DNA of 64,000 nucleotides from Blautia wexlerae (GCF_013300825.1 NZ_JAAIMY010000012.1:1-64000), one strand, 5' to 3'; shown: positions 54,038 through 61,740, numbered from the stretch's first letter. Notes: a model not told the origin generated them from the letters alone. A program made the numbers and translations.

Positions 54038-54951
54038 GACTGCTCCTCCTCTGGTTGTTTTTCTTTTGGGCTGCAATTGAGCCTGGACAGAACAGAAGCG
54101 GTATATGTTTCTGCTTCCTTATATTTTTTCATATCCATCAGATACATGACAGACATGATGTGATTCTCAATATCATGATTCCATTTCCGGAGACTGGCAT
54201 ATTCATTACTTAACTGAACGGAATCGTTTATCTGCTTTTTCATTAACTCAATTTCCATTTTTTTCTGTAAATATTCCCTGTGCTGCTGGGCTAAAGAACG
54301 GACTGCACGCAGAAACAGCAGATAACTGCCGATGCATATAATCCAGTAAATGATGCTCAGAGCCAGAACTGTTACGCTTTTTTCCTGAAGGGAAATTATA
54401 ACATTGAGAAAAACAGGAGCGATCAGTGGCAGTAACAGTTGTAAAAAGGTGAGTATTTTCAAATAATCTATACACTGTCGCAGGATTTCTGATATTTTCC
54501 AGAGAAGAAACAGGCCAAGCAGGATGTTGGAGAGTTCAATGATGAAATATTCTGCAGGTGAACAGCTGGATATCAGATTGTGCGGAGTATAGATATGGGT
54601 CGGTATAAAAAGATTATGAAGTGCTATGAAAACACTGGTACATAAAATTTCCGGACAGATTATCAGCAACTGGAAAATAAAATAAACAGCTAATTTTTTC
54701 ATAAAAGATGCCTGGAATAAAAAAAGTGTTACAAGAAATGTTGTAAGCTGAAATACGATTGTAATTCCATTATGCTGTGATTCACGCTTGAACCAAAATA
54801 ACAATGCCATAAATACTGACAGACACAAAAACAGTGGAAGTGAGATCTTGCGTTTGCAGGGCAGGATCCTGCAGTAAAAGTAAAACAGTCCAAAACACAG
54901 ATAAAGGCTGGATAGAATACACAAAAATAGATTGATCATATGACTGCCCAT
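54034..54951 (-). CDS. Multi-helix membrane protein with phosphoacceptor His box but no ATPase domain
   Basis: A 305-residue protein. Six or so membrane helices (about 5-28, 37-54, 62-80, 86-112, 135-156, 165-215) form an AgrC-like sensor region, then a coiled coil and the dimerisation box 'RKWNHDIENHIMSVMYLMDMKKYKEAETY' with His259, Asp260, Asn263 and His264. In AgrC-type kinases an ATPase domain of about 130 residues follows; here the protein ends 40 residues later in a Glu/Pro-rich tail. The end is a clean stop overlapping the next start, not a frameshift. It begins directly after the stop of the response regulator, behind GAGAGGTG. It is probably the phosphoacceptor subunit. Confidence 0.85.
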   Translation of the reverse strand: MGSHMINLFLCILSSLYLCFGLFYFYCRILPCKRKISLPLFLCLSVFMALLFWFKRESQHNGITIVFQLTTFLVTLFLFQASFMKKLAVYFIFQLLIICPEILCTSVFIALHNLFIPTHIYTPHNLISSCSPAEYFIIELSNILLGLFLLWKISEILRQCIDYLKILTFLQLLLPLIAPVFLNVIISLQEKSVTVLALSIIYWIICIGSYLLFLRAVRSLAQQHREYLQKKMEIELMKKQINDSVQLSNEYASLRKWNHDIENHIMSVMYLMDMKKYKEAETYTASVLSRLNCSPKEKQPEEEQS

Positions 54952-55674
54952 TTACTGCACCTCTCTGTGACTGGCAAGCATCATGAAAGCAAAAGCGTCC
55001 TTAAACTGCTGGTAATAAGATCTGCTGACAGGGATCTCTGTATTATCAGAAAGTACAATGCCCTTATGACTGTAAGTACGTACAGCATGAAGATTGACGG
55101 CAAAGCTGTTATGGCAGAGACAGAAATCTGGTTTCATTCTTTCTGTAAGAGCTGTCAGTCTTTCTTTTGTTGTATATGTCCCTGTTCTGGTATAGATCGT
55201 GGTCTGCCTCAGATTCCGCTCCAGATAAAGAATATCGGAGCAGAGCACCTGATAATTGCGTGAATTTCCGGAGAAATACAGATATCGTGTATGCAGTTTC
55301 TCAAGCTTCTGGCACGCTGTTCTCAGAGCCAGAGGAAGATACTTTTCCATCTGCTGTTTATGGATAAAGTAAGTGTGTTCTGTCTCATATACTGCGGTAG
55401 TATATTGCAGATACTGGCTGATAAAAATGATCTGAGTATCCGGGCTGACATGGTTGATCTTTTCTGCAAGTGAGATACCATTTACGGTGTCAGAACCAAG
55501 ATCAATATCCGTCAGTACAATGGAATAAGGGCATCCGTTTTCAGCAGCAGCCCGGAGAAATTCATCACCGGATATAAAATGTGTTATTTCAAAAGCTCCC
55601 GGAGGATACTTTTGCAGAATAGTATGTATTATTTCATAATGTGAAGGGTTGTCTTCGCAGATTGCAAGTTTCAA
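54952..55674 (-). CDS. LytTR-family response regulator
   Basis: A 240-residue AgrA/LytR-type regulator. The receiver domain has the acidic start 'LAICEDN', phosphoacceptor Asp56 in 'IVLTDIDLGS' and Lys in 'YFIHKQQ'. The C-terminal LytTR DNA-binding domain is seen in 'RYLYFSGNSRNYQVLCSDILYLERNLRQTTIYTRTGTYTTKERL', 'FCLCHNSFAVNLHAV' and 'GIVLSDNTEIPVSRSYYQQF'. A TTG start is chosen: AAAGGAG lies 12 bases upstream, and a longer frame to 55806 would run into the promoter at 55778-55806. It is the first gene of the four-gene operon and the expected target of the split kinase. Confidence 0.85.
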   Translation of the reverse strand: MKLAICEDNPSHYEIIHTILQKYPPGAFEITHFISGDEFLRAAAENGCPYSIVLTDIDLGSDTVNGISLAEKINHVSPDTQIIFISQYLQYTTAVYETEHTYFIHKQQMEKYLPLALRTACQKLEKLHTRYLYFSGNSRNYQVLCSDILYLERNLRQTTIYTRTGTYTTKERLTALTERMKPDFCLCHNSFAVNLHAVRTYSHKGIVLSDNTEIPVSRSYYQQFKDAFAFMMLASHREVQ

Positions 55675-55777
55675 AATTGGATTAAGCTCCTTTGGATTAA
55701 AGTGGTGGTAGTTTCTTATGTCAGTGACAATATCTGTCGGATATGACAGATGGATAAAATGAATTGTATTTCCAATA

Positions 55778-55806
55778 ATCATACTATAAAAAATGACAGG
55801 ATGCAA
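55778..55806 (-). promoter_or_regulatory. Predicted sigma-A promoter of the split-kinase operon
   Basis: On the minus strand TTGCAT (55806-55801), exact 17-base spacer, TATGAT (55783-55778). The leader of about 97 bases contains an ATCTGTC / GACAGAT hairpin at 55734-55754. It also shows that reading frames starting at 55806 are not the protein start. Confidence 0.75.
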
Positions 55807-55898
55807 TTTGTCTGTGAGGAAGATTGGAAAAAATGGTTAAATATGTAGTGAAATATAGTTGTTTGTGTGAATGCATGCGATTTCGGGAGTCTGTGTGA

Positions 55899-56186
55899 TA
55901 CAATCAGGATATGGAAACAAGGAAGCGGTTTTAGAATTTTGTACGTGAAAAAAATTATTATTCCTGGTACTTTCAAGCGCTGAATATAGAATATATGTGA
56001 AAGCGGTATTGTTTCCATGGGAGAAGAAAAATATATAAGAATGACTGTCTGAAAATCATTATGTACATATATAAAGTGATTGGAAGTATCGGGAAACTTC
56101 TGGCAATAACACAAATGACGAAGGAATAGACAGAGAGTGGGAATGGGTTAGCTTACAAGAGCTTCCCATTCCTGCTTTTCTTTTTT
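55899..56186 (+). ncRNA. Candidate structured non-coding RNA divergent from the kinase operon
   Basis: The 430-bp gap to the next gene has no protein-coding frame. An extended -10 (TG-A-TACAAT at 55896-55904) could start a plus-strand RNA near 55911. The RNA would open with GGAAACAA (55913-55920), which pairs with TTGTTTCC (56009-56016), enclose an ACTTTCA / TGAAAG stem, and end at a GGAATGGG / CCCATTCC hairpin with a T-rich tail at 56139-56186. The -35 is poor and no known RNA family is recognised, so this is a hypothesis; the terminator is the firmest part. Confidence 0.35.
56139..56186 (+). terminator. Plus-strand intrinsic terminator with no gene upstream
   Basis: GGAATGGG / CCCATTCC stem, 17-base loop, then 'tgcttttctttttt'. 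The T-rich side is on the plus strand, pointing away from the minus-strand gene that ends at 56237, although the stem could also serve that gene. Confidence 0.7.
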
Positions 56187-56236
56187 GCATAGATAATCGG
56201 TAAGATGTTCTTCGTAAAGGACAATCAGTCCCTTTG

Positions 56237-57826
56237 TTATTTTTCGGAGTATTTTTCGATTACACAATTATGCGTTTTCTGCTTCTTATCATAAGAAATT
56301 CCAACAAGCAAAATATTGTCAGTATAATTTACAACAGCCTCAGGGTACTGCCTGTTTTTTATCTGCCGGATTGCGGTCTGGGCATTTTGATTCCATTTTA
56401 ACTCAACAACAAGCGCAGGGTAATCTCTGGAATATTCTGGCTTTGGAAGGTAGACAAAATCTGTAAAACCTCTGCCTGCAGGAAATTCACGTATGGGTTT
56501 AAAATAATACCGCATAGTGCTGAGATAACTGATGGACAGAATGCTGCTGAGGGAGTTTTCGTTGTTGTACTGAATAGCCGAAGCGTATTCATTGTGTATT
56601 TTTTCAATGGATCTGGCCACAGTGTCTGCGTCCATGTCCAGAGTGGCATCCAGCAGCTCTGAGGATTCCTGCTGGAATGTCAGAAATTCATTCCATTTCT
56701 TTCGTTTAACAGCTTTGGCAAGTTCCTGACGGATTTCTTCGTTTGGAACAAATGCAGAATGAGTATCCTGATCATAACCCAGATAACCCAGATGGATCAG
56801 GCAGGTAAGAACATCATCTCTGCAGGTAAAGTTCACCATATCATTCTGGAAAGTCGTAGGATCGATTTCTACGGAATTACCGGACAACATTTCGATAATG
56901 GCAGTTTTGAGTCCGTCAAAATCCATATTGATCAGAGGCACAATTGCTTCGTAGGTTCCGGTATCCGACCAGTAACTTTGGAATTTATTCCAGATCATCA
57001 ATTCTACTACTGCTTTAGGATTGTATACCTGATATTGCTCCAGTAGATAACCGTCATACCAGTGTTTGATTTTGGAGAAATCCCGGTGGTATTTTTCACA
57101 GAGCATTTGTACTTCTTCTTCCGTAAAGCCAATATATTTGGAAAAAATCCTGGCGTCAGTCATTGTAAACTCCGCAAAATTGTTCAGAGCTGACTGTGTT
57201 TTGATTTTCTTGATTGGAAGAATCCCGGTGAGGTAAGCCAGTTGGATATATTTGGTAGGTTCAGAACCTTTGAACATACCGCGAAGAAAGTTGATGTATT
57301 CCTCCTGGACTGCCAGGTCGGTAGAAGCATCTCGGATCAAAACATCCCATTCATCAATAATTACTACGAACTTTTGACCAGTGGCAGTGTTAATGCAGGA
57401 CAGAGCCTCAGGCAGAGAGTTTATGGAGTCAGGCAGAATTTCAGGGTAATAATTCCTTAATTCCAGGATTGTTTTCTCGGTAATGTAGGAAACTACATTC
57501 TCCGGACCGCCGGCTGGTTCCATACACCATTGAATATCCAGATGGATCACATCATATTGATTTAAATATTTCGTGAAATCAGGTGCCTGACCGATTTCCA
57601 GAGATGAGAACATTTCTTCGGAACTACAGCCTTTACAGTAATATGCGGTGAGCATATCGGCAGTAATGGATTTCCCGAACCTGCGGGGGCGACTGTTGCA
57701 TATGAATTTCGCGGTGGTATCCATAACTTTATTTGTATATGCCAGCAAGCCGGTTTTATCTACATAGATTTCTGAATTCAGCGCAACCTGAAAAGCACTG
57801 TTTCCGGAATTTACAAATCGTCCCAT
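56237..57826 (-). CDS. AAA-ATPase-like/DUF1703 nuclease-fold protein
   Basis: The 529-residue protein has the PF09820 AAA-like N-terminal domain ('YVDKTGLLAYTNKVMDTTAKFICNSRPRRFGKSITADML' is the Walker A region, 'KFVVIIDEWDVLI' the Walker B) and a C-terminal DUF1703 PD-(D/E)XK-type domain ('GRGFTDFVYLPKPEYSRDYPALVVELKWNQNA', with Asp and Glu-x-Lys). Such proteins occur in many copies in gut Bacteroidetes and Firmicutes and their role is unknown; a nuclease or mobile-element link has been suggested from the fold. The ATG has GGAGT-type sequence upstream. Its promoter region is duplicated at 60731-60799. Confidence 0.88.
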   Translation of the reverse strand: MGRFVNSGNSAFQVALNSEIYVDKTGLLAYTNKVMDTTAKFICNSRPRRFGKSITADMLTAYYCKGCSSEEMFSSLEIGQAPDFTKYLNQYDVIHLDIQWCMEPAGGPENVVSYITEKTILELRNYYPEILPDSINSLPEALSCINTATGQKFVVIIDEWDVLIRDASTDLAVQEEYINFLRGMFKGSEPTKYIQLAYLTGILPIKKIKTQSALNNFAEFTMTDARIFSKYIGFTEEEVQMLCEKYHRDFSKIKHWYDGYLLEQYQVYNPKAVVELMIWNKFQSYWSDTGTYEAIVPLINMDFDGLKTAIIEMLSGNSVEIDPTTFQNDMVNFTCRDDVLTCLIHLGYLGYDQDTHSAFVPNEEIRQELAKAVKRKKWNEFLTFQQESSELLDATLDMDADTVARSIEKIHNEYASAIQYNNENSLSSILSISYLSTMRYYFKPIREFPAGRGFTDFVYLPKPEYSRDYPALVVELKWNQNAQTAIRQIKNRQYPEAVVNYTDNILLVGISYDKKQKTHNCVIEKYSEK

Positions 57827-57870
57827 GGAAATGACTCCTTTCTGTTTAGTGGCTTTTTATTATGTATACG

Positions 57871-57940
57871 GCTTGGTTTCTTTATTATATTGTAAAATGC
57901 TATATTCAGAATGTCAATGAGACATGGAAAAGATATCTGA
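57871..57940 (-). repeat. Duplicated promoter module, copy 1
   Basis: About 70 bp shared with 60731-60799. Both copies lie upstream of minus-strand genes (here DUF1703) and contain a sigma-A promoter: TTGACA (57917-57912), 17-base spacer, TACAAT (57894-57889). The shared block covers the promoter and some 20 bases on each side. Confidence 0.75.
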
Positions 57941-57985
57941 CATCTGATACGGGAATGCAAGCTCCCTTTGATAAACTGCGGAGCA

Positions 57986-58036
57986 GTTATCCGGTGTAGA
58001 GCTGCGTAGCGAAGCGGATTGCGAATATCCACTTGA
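57986..58036. repeat. 51-bp dispersed repeat, copy 2
   Basis: Matches 47044-47094 at 47 of 51 positions, same orientation; hairpin arm AGCGGAT / ATATCC-CT with one mismatch in the 3' arm. It lies in a gene-free stretch upstream of the DUF1703 gene. Confidence 0.85.
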
Positions 58037-58177
58037 TATGCTCTAAATATGTAGCAAAATATGGTTATTTATGTAAATGGGAAAAATATGTGACAAAAAT
58101 ATGTTACAATTTATATTGCGGAGTTATATGGTAAGAAAGAAGGTCAGGATATAGATCTAGATATAATTATAAATTCT

Positions 58178-58342
58178 CTAGTACATCGTTTCGTAAATAA
58201 CTATACCAATCGCGCAGGATGCGGATTCGAGTGTGCAGATAAAAAAACGCAGGCGTAGCGGGCTACGCTGAGGCTTTTTTATCTGTGCAATCGGATTCGC
58301 AGACAAGTGAGTGGTATAGTTATTTCGAAAACGATGTACTAG
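58178..58342. repeat. 165-bp imperfect palindrome (MITE-like)
   Basis: The two halves are inverted copies over almost the whole length: outer arms start CTAGTACATCGTTT and end AAACGATGTACTAG, followed inward by AAATAACTATACCA / TGGTATAGTTATTT, a less conserved stretch, GCAGATAAAAAA / TTTTTTATCTG and a central GCGTAGC / GCTACGC hairpin with A and T runs. It has no coding capacity. It could be a miniature inverted-repeat element or a very long bidirectional terminator. No target duplication is visible at its edges. It ends 54 bases before the next gene. Confidence 0.75.
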
Positions 58343-58396
58343 GAGTATATTGGTATATAGAAAAATAAACCACAAGATGAATATATGGAGGAAACT

Positions 58397-59287
58397 ATGG
58401 CAAGAAGTAAATGTAACTTTCAACTATCACTAATACTTATAATGTTAATACTGGGCCTGGGTCTGATAAAAACTCATCCTATCAGTGCAGCCAGTTCCAT
58501 ACCGGTAGATTTGAAAACAGGTTATGCATATACCTATTACGATGTTACCGGTGATGGAAGAAAAGATAATTTTACAGTAAAGGCAGTCAGTCTGGATACT
58601 TATTATACTGGTGATGGATATTATAATGCAGTTTATCTTTGCGTAAATGGAAAAGGGCAATACATAAAACTTAAAAATATGCAAATGCCATTTTTCAGCC
58701 TGAAAGCCAGATTATATATCTTTGATAATGCCAGACCATTATTATATCTTAGTGCCACGAGTGATAATGATCATAAATTTATAAATGGTATTTTGAGATA
58801 TAAAAATGGTAGATGGAAATATCTGTTAGATATGACGAAGGCTTTTGGAGATTATAAAGATTATGCCCGCGGTGAAGTAATCGACAACAGCGGAAATAAT
58901 CTGAAAGTACGCTATGAAGTTATGTGCTGGACGATAGGTTTCTGCAGGCTGGACTACACATATATCTATAAAAATGGTGTGTTAAAACCTGCGAGCAGTT
59001 ATGGAAAAATAATTGATTATCGTACCATGTATAATGGCATGTATAATGGTGATCGTACACTTGTAGCCAATAAATCAATTCGGGCATATAAAAAGTGCGG
59101 AGGCGGTGGAACATCTTTTGTTCTTCGAAAAGGAAACAAAGCAGTTGTGCAAAAATGGAGATACACTGGGGGCAGACTTTATATCCGCTTAAAATGTGGA
59201 TCAAAGACCGGCTGGATTAACGGGCAGAAACAGAAAAATTTTGTATCTTCAAAACAGCAGTGGTTTTCCAATCTTCTATATGTATAA
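58397..59287 (+). CDS. Secreted protein of unknown function with SH3-like C-terminus
   Basis: A 296-residue exported protein: a signal sequence with a long hydrophobic core ending near 'HPISAASS', then a domain beginning with the calcium-loop-like 'YYDVTGDGRKDNFTVKAV' and 'YNAVYLCVNGKGQYIKL', and a C-terminal segment ('LRKGNKAVVQKWRYTGGRLYIRLKCGSKTGWING') that looks like a bacterial SH3 module for cell-wall binding. The family is not recognised. GGAGG five bases upstream sets the start at 58397. The next gene, 58 bases downstream, encodes another exported protein with a related Asp-rich loop, so the two may act together. Confidence 0.75.
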   Translation: MARSKCNFQLSLILIMLILGLGLIKTHPISAASSIPVDLKTGYAYTYYDVTGDGRKDNFTVKAVSLDTYYTGDGYYNAVYLCVNGKGQYIKLKNMQMPFFSLKARLYIFDNARPLLYLSATSDNDHKFINGILRYKNGRWKYLLDMTKAFGDYKDYARGEVIDNSGNNLKVRYEVMCWTIGFCRLDYTYIYKNGVLKPASSYGKIIDYRTMYNGMYNGDRTLVANKSIRAYKKCGGGGTSFVLRKGNKAVVQKWRYTGGRLYIRLKCGSKTGWINGQKQKNFVSSKQQWFSNLLYV

Positions 59288-59345
59288 GCAGAATGTGATT
59301 TATAGGCAGGTACAGGGATTTATTCAGATGGCAGGAGACAGAAAA

Positions 59346-60020
59346 ATGAATATGAAAAGAATATTTCAAAAAATAATTGTGGTATTATTGGCAGCAGTGT
59401 TATGGATATTACCGATACAATCTGTACAGGCAGCTGGTATGTCATATAGTAAGGCGTCACAGTTATATACTGAGGCACAGTGCCAATGGATTGCTCATCC
59501 TCGAAAAGTTAAAATAACTGATGATCTGCGGGCCCGTTCAGGATGGTTTGGAAATGATACAGGAAAAAAAGTAGACTTACACAGGCCATTTTGTTCGGAT
59601 ATGTCCTATTGGATACGGACGGATTTGAGCGGAGATGGAGTACCGGAATATCTTGCAGTGATACCGGGTGGTCAATTGATAATCCTGACAATCTATAAAA
59701 ATAAAGTAAAGGTTCTGGCTGTTTTGCAGACTACAAGTATCATGCCGGACGTTTATTATAACCGTCAGAATAATACATTTACGATTGCCGCTTCAATAAC
59801 AGCACGGCTTACATCCAGAAATGTATATAAAATCCAGAAAGGAAAACTGTACCGTCTGGCAACATTATCAGATGCTATAGGGCAGATGAATGGATATGGT
59901 TATGTACCCGTCAACAGATATTTAAATGGGAAACAGGTTTCTAAGAGCAAATATAACAGATATTACAAAAAATACTGTAAAAATATGCAAATTATTAACT
60001 GGAAGGGAGCGCAGGAATAA
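59346..60020 (+). CDS. Secreted protein of unknown function with Asp-rich loop
   Basis: A 224-residue protein with a clear signal peptide ('MNMKRIFQKIIVVLLAAVLWILPIQ' region trimmed here, cleavage near 'SVQAAG'). The mature part contains 'WIRTDLSGDGVPEYLAVIPGG', a dockerin/FG-GAP-like D-x-D-G loop also present in the preceding protein, and later 'NRQNNTFTIAASITARL'. The family is not recognised. The ATG at 59346 follows AGGAGA. It is followed by a terminator, so it ends the two-gene unit. Confidence 0.7.
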   Translation: MNMKRIFQKIIVVLLAAVLWILPIQSVQAAGMSYSKASQLYTEAQCQWIAHPRKVKITDDLRARSGWFGNDTGKKVDLHRPFCSDMSYWIRTDLSGDGVPEYLAVIPGGQLIILTIYKNKVKVLAVLQTTSIMPDVYYNRQNNTFTIAASITARLTSRNVYKIQKGKLYRLATLSDAIGQMNGYGYVPVNRYLNGKQVSKSKYNRYYKKYCKNMQIINWKGAQE

Positions 60021-60033
60021 ATTTTGTCAATAA

Positions 60034-60074
60034 AATAATCCCCTGGAAGTACTGATTAACTTCTGGGGGATTAT
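60034..60074 (+). terminator. Terminator after the secreted-protein pair
   Basis: AATAATCCCC-GGAAGT / ACTTC-GGGGGATTAT stem with an inner loop of about seven bases; T run short (TCTTAT). Confidence 0.7.
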
Positions 60075-60075
60075 C

Positions 60076-60294
60076 TTATGAGAGAGTCTCTCTTATGATA
60101 CAAATATGTACTGTTATATAGTGCGTATAACGTTTTAATTCCTCGTAAAAATTTTCTCTGGTTCCTGCCAGATCACCTGTCTTTTAATCTTCACATATCA
60201 TTTCAATAGCTTCTTTGTACAGAGATTTCAGCTTTTTATCGTTGAGTTTTTTCAGAAATTTTGCTGCTGGTGGAAGGATCTGTACCTGTGTCAT
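60076..60294 (-). pseudogene. Broken RelE/ParE-type toxin gene
   Basis: The frame starts with an ATG overlapping the antitoxin stop (ATGA) and encodes 'MTQVQILPPAAKFLKKLNDK' and 'LKSLYKEAIEMICED', the N-terminus of a RelE/ParE-superfamily toxin. A TAA stop follows at codon 37. The same frame then continues with two more toxin pieces, 'KTGDLAG' and 'GTRENFYEELKRY', and stops at 60076. About 40 residues carrying the core beta-strands are missing between them. No active toxin can be made. Confidence 0.75.
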
Positions 60295-60677
60295 TTTTCA
60301 TCCTCCGTTCCGAAAACATCCTCTAGGGAGTATCCTTCTGATTTAGATTCTGCGACCCGGTCTGCTTCGGCAAGCATTGCTTCAACTGCCGGACGGACTT
60401 TTCGCTGTGCCTGTTTAAATTTCTCGAGTAATTCTTCACCGCTATATCCCTGTCTGATCAGATCGGCAAGAATCTGTTCGGCAAATTTACCACTGGTATT
60501 TTCTTTAACAGGGCGTAAAATCAGTTCGTTGCCACGCATAATACATTCTGCTTCTGTATTAAAACCCAGAAGCGTAAAAAATTTCTGTGGGATAGTAATC
60601 TGGCGTTTAGATGAAATACTGACTTTTTTTGATTCCATGGATGCGTTGCCTTTCAATGGGATTGTTGCTGTTGGCAT
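60291..60677 (-). CDS. SpoVT/AbrB-type antitoxin
   Basis: A 128-residue protein with an N-terminal AbrB swapped-hairpin DNA-binding domain ('SKKVSISSKRQITIPQKFFTLLGFNTEAECIMRGNELILRPV') and a C-terminal helical tail ('EQILADLIRQGYSGEELLEKFKQAQRKVRPAVEAMLAEADRVA') of the kind that blocks a toxin. GGAGG lies ten bases upstream of the ATG. The partner toxin behind it is a pseudogene, so the antitoxin survives alone, perhaps as a regulator or to neutralise related toxins encoded elsewhere. Confidence 0.85.
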   Translation of the reverse strand: MPTATIPLKGNASMESKKVSISSKRQITIPQKFFTLLGFNTEAECIMRGNELILRPVKENTSGKFAEQILADLIRQGYSGEELLEKFKQAQRKVRPAVEAMLAEADRVAESKSEGYSLEDVFGTEDEK

Positions 60678-60730
60678 TTGTGTATGCCTCCTTCCTATTT
60701 TATGTTCATTTATTCTGTAATATACATGTT

Positions 60731-60799
60731 GCTTGGTTTCTTTGTTATATTGTGAAATATTATGTTTGGAATGTCAATTCATATGGTAAAGATATCTGA
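60731..60799 (-). repeat. Duplicated promoter module, copy 2
   Basis: Second copy of the block at 57871-57940, upstream of the antitoxin gene. The promoter reads TTGACA (60777-60772), 17-base spacer, CACAAT (60754-60749), so the -10 is weaker than in copy 1. Confidence 0.72.
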
Positions 60800-60924
60800 T
60801 ACAGTTTTTTTCATTTTTAGCTTTAATCTTATATACTCAAAAAAATCTATGGGATTGACAGCCATACAATAATCAGCTAAATTTTTGTATAGATATTGTG
60901 TTTTTGTGAAAGGCAGGCGAGTTT

Positions 60925-61740
60925 TTGTTGAAGATGAAGTGTCTTGCATCTGAAAATAATTTAAAGGCTGGAAATACGAAAGGAAAGAGGTATTTTTGGT
61001 TAGCAATAGCGTTTATGGCAGTTTTGCTGTTGAGTATTTCTTATTCTCCGGTATTTGCAGAAGAAACAGATGATACAGGATGGGTTACTGAAAATTCCAA
61101 TACATATTATACTGTTAATGGCAAACGTGTAAAAGGCTGGAGAAAGATTGATAAAAAATACTACTATTTTGATGCCAATTATATTTTGCAGAAAAACAAA
61201 ATTGTGGGTTCAAAGCAAAAGGGATATTACTATGTGGATCGAAGTGGCGTCCGCGTTACAGCACCGGAGATTAAGTATGCGGTTTCATTTGTGATGAAAA
61301 ACTCATCTCCAAAAGATTCAAGGAGTAAACGATTACGGGATTGCTTTGAGGCATTGTGCAAGTATCAGTATTACAGAGGCTGGCTGGATAACGATATTTC
61401 TGCTGCTACCATTTCATCCTATGCCAAATATATGTTTCAAAATCATCGAGGGAATTGTTGCAGATATGCTTCTTCGCTGGCATATATTGCAAGAGTTCTG
61501 GGATACGACAGTCGGGTGGCTGCCGGAGGAGTAACTGCTTATGCACATAATAATTTATCTCCTCATGGATGGTGCGAAGTAAAAACCGGAAATACATGGA
61601 AAATGTGTGATTGCAGCATGCAGAATGCGCATAGAGACAGGAATCTGTTTCTGGTAACCCGTAAGGCATATCCTTTCAGACTTCGTTGTGATAAAGTGTT
61701 TACTATGAACATAAAAGGCGGAAAAGTTACCTGGAAATAA
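60925..61740 (+). CDS. Secreted transglutaminase-like protein with wall-binding repeats
   Basis: A 271-residue exported protein. The signal/anchor helix (about 23-45) ends at 'SPVFAEE'. Residues 50-110 are choline-binding-like repeats ('GWRKIDKKYYYFDANYIL', 'KGYYYVDRSGVRV'). The C-terminal transglutaminase-like domain has the triad Cys178 in 'RGNCCRYASSLAYIARVLGY', His214 in 'SPHGWCEVK' and Asp229 in 'MCDCSM'. Such enzymes act on wall or surface proteins as cross-linkers or peptidases. The start is uncertain (TTG 60925 or ATG 60934). Confidence 0.82.
   Translation: MLKMKCLASENNLKAGNTKGKRYFWLAIAFMAVLLLSISYSPVFAEETDDTGWVTENSNTYYTVNGKRVKGWRKIDKKYYYFDANYILQKNKIVGSKQKGYYYVDRSGVRVTAPEIKYAVSFVMKNSSPKDSRSKRLRDCFEALCKYQYYRGWLDNDISAATISSYAKYMFQNHRGNCCRYASSLAYIARVLGYDSRVAAGGVTAYAHNNLSPHGWCEVKTGNTWKMCDCSMQNAHRDRNLFLVTRKAYPFRLRCDKVFTMNIKGGKVTWK

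Noticed and set aside
55807-56236. An AgrD-like signal peptide gene next to the AgrC/LytTR-type operon
   Set aside because: Both strands were read for short frames with a ribosome site and a Cys/Ser-centred peptide; only trivial frames of a dozen codons or fewer were found, and no AgrB-type protease is encoded nearby.
58178-58423. Minus-strand open frame of about 80 codons over the 165-bp palindrome
   Set aside because: It is created by the repeat itself, has no ribosome site and runs into the start of the following gene.
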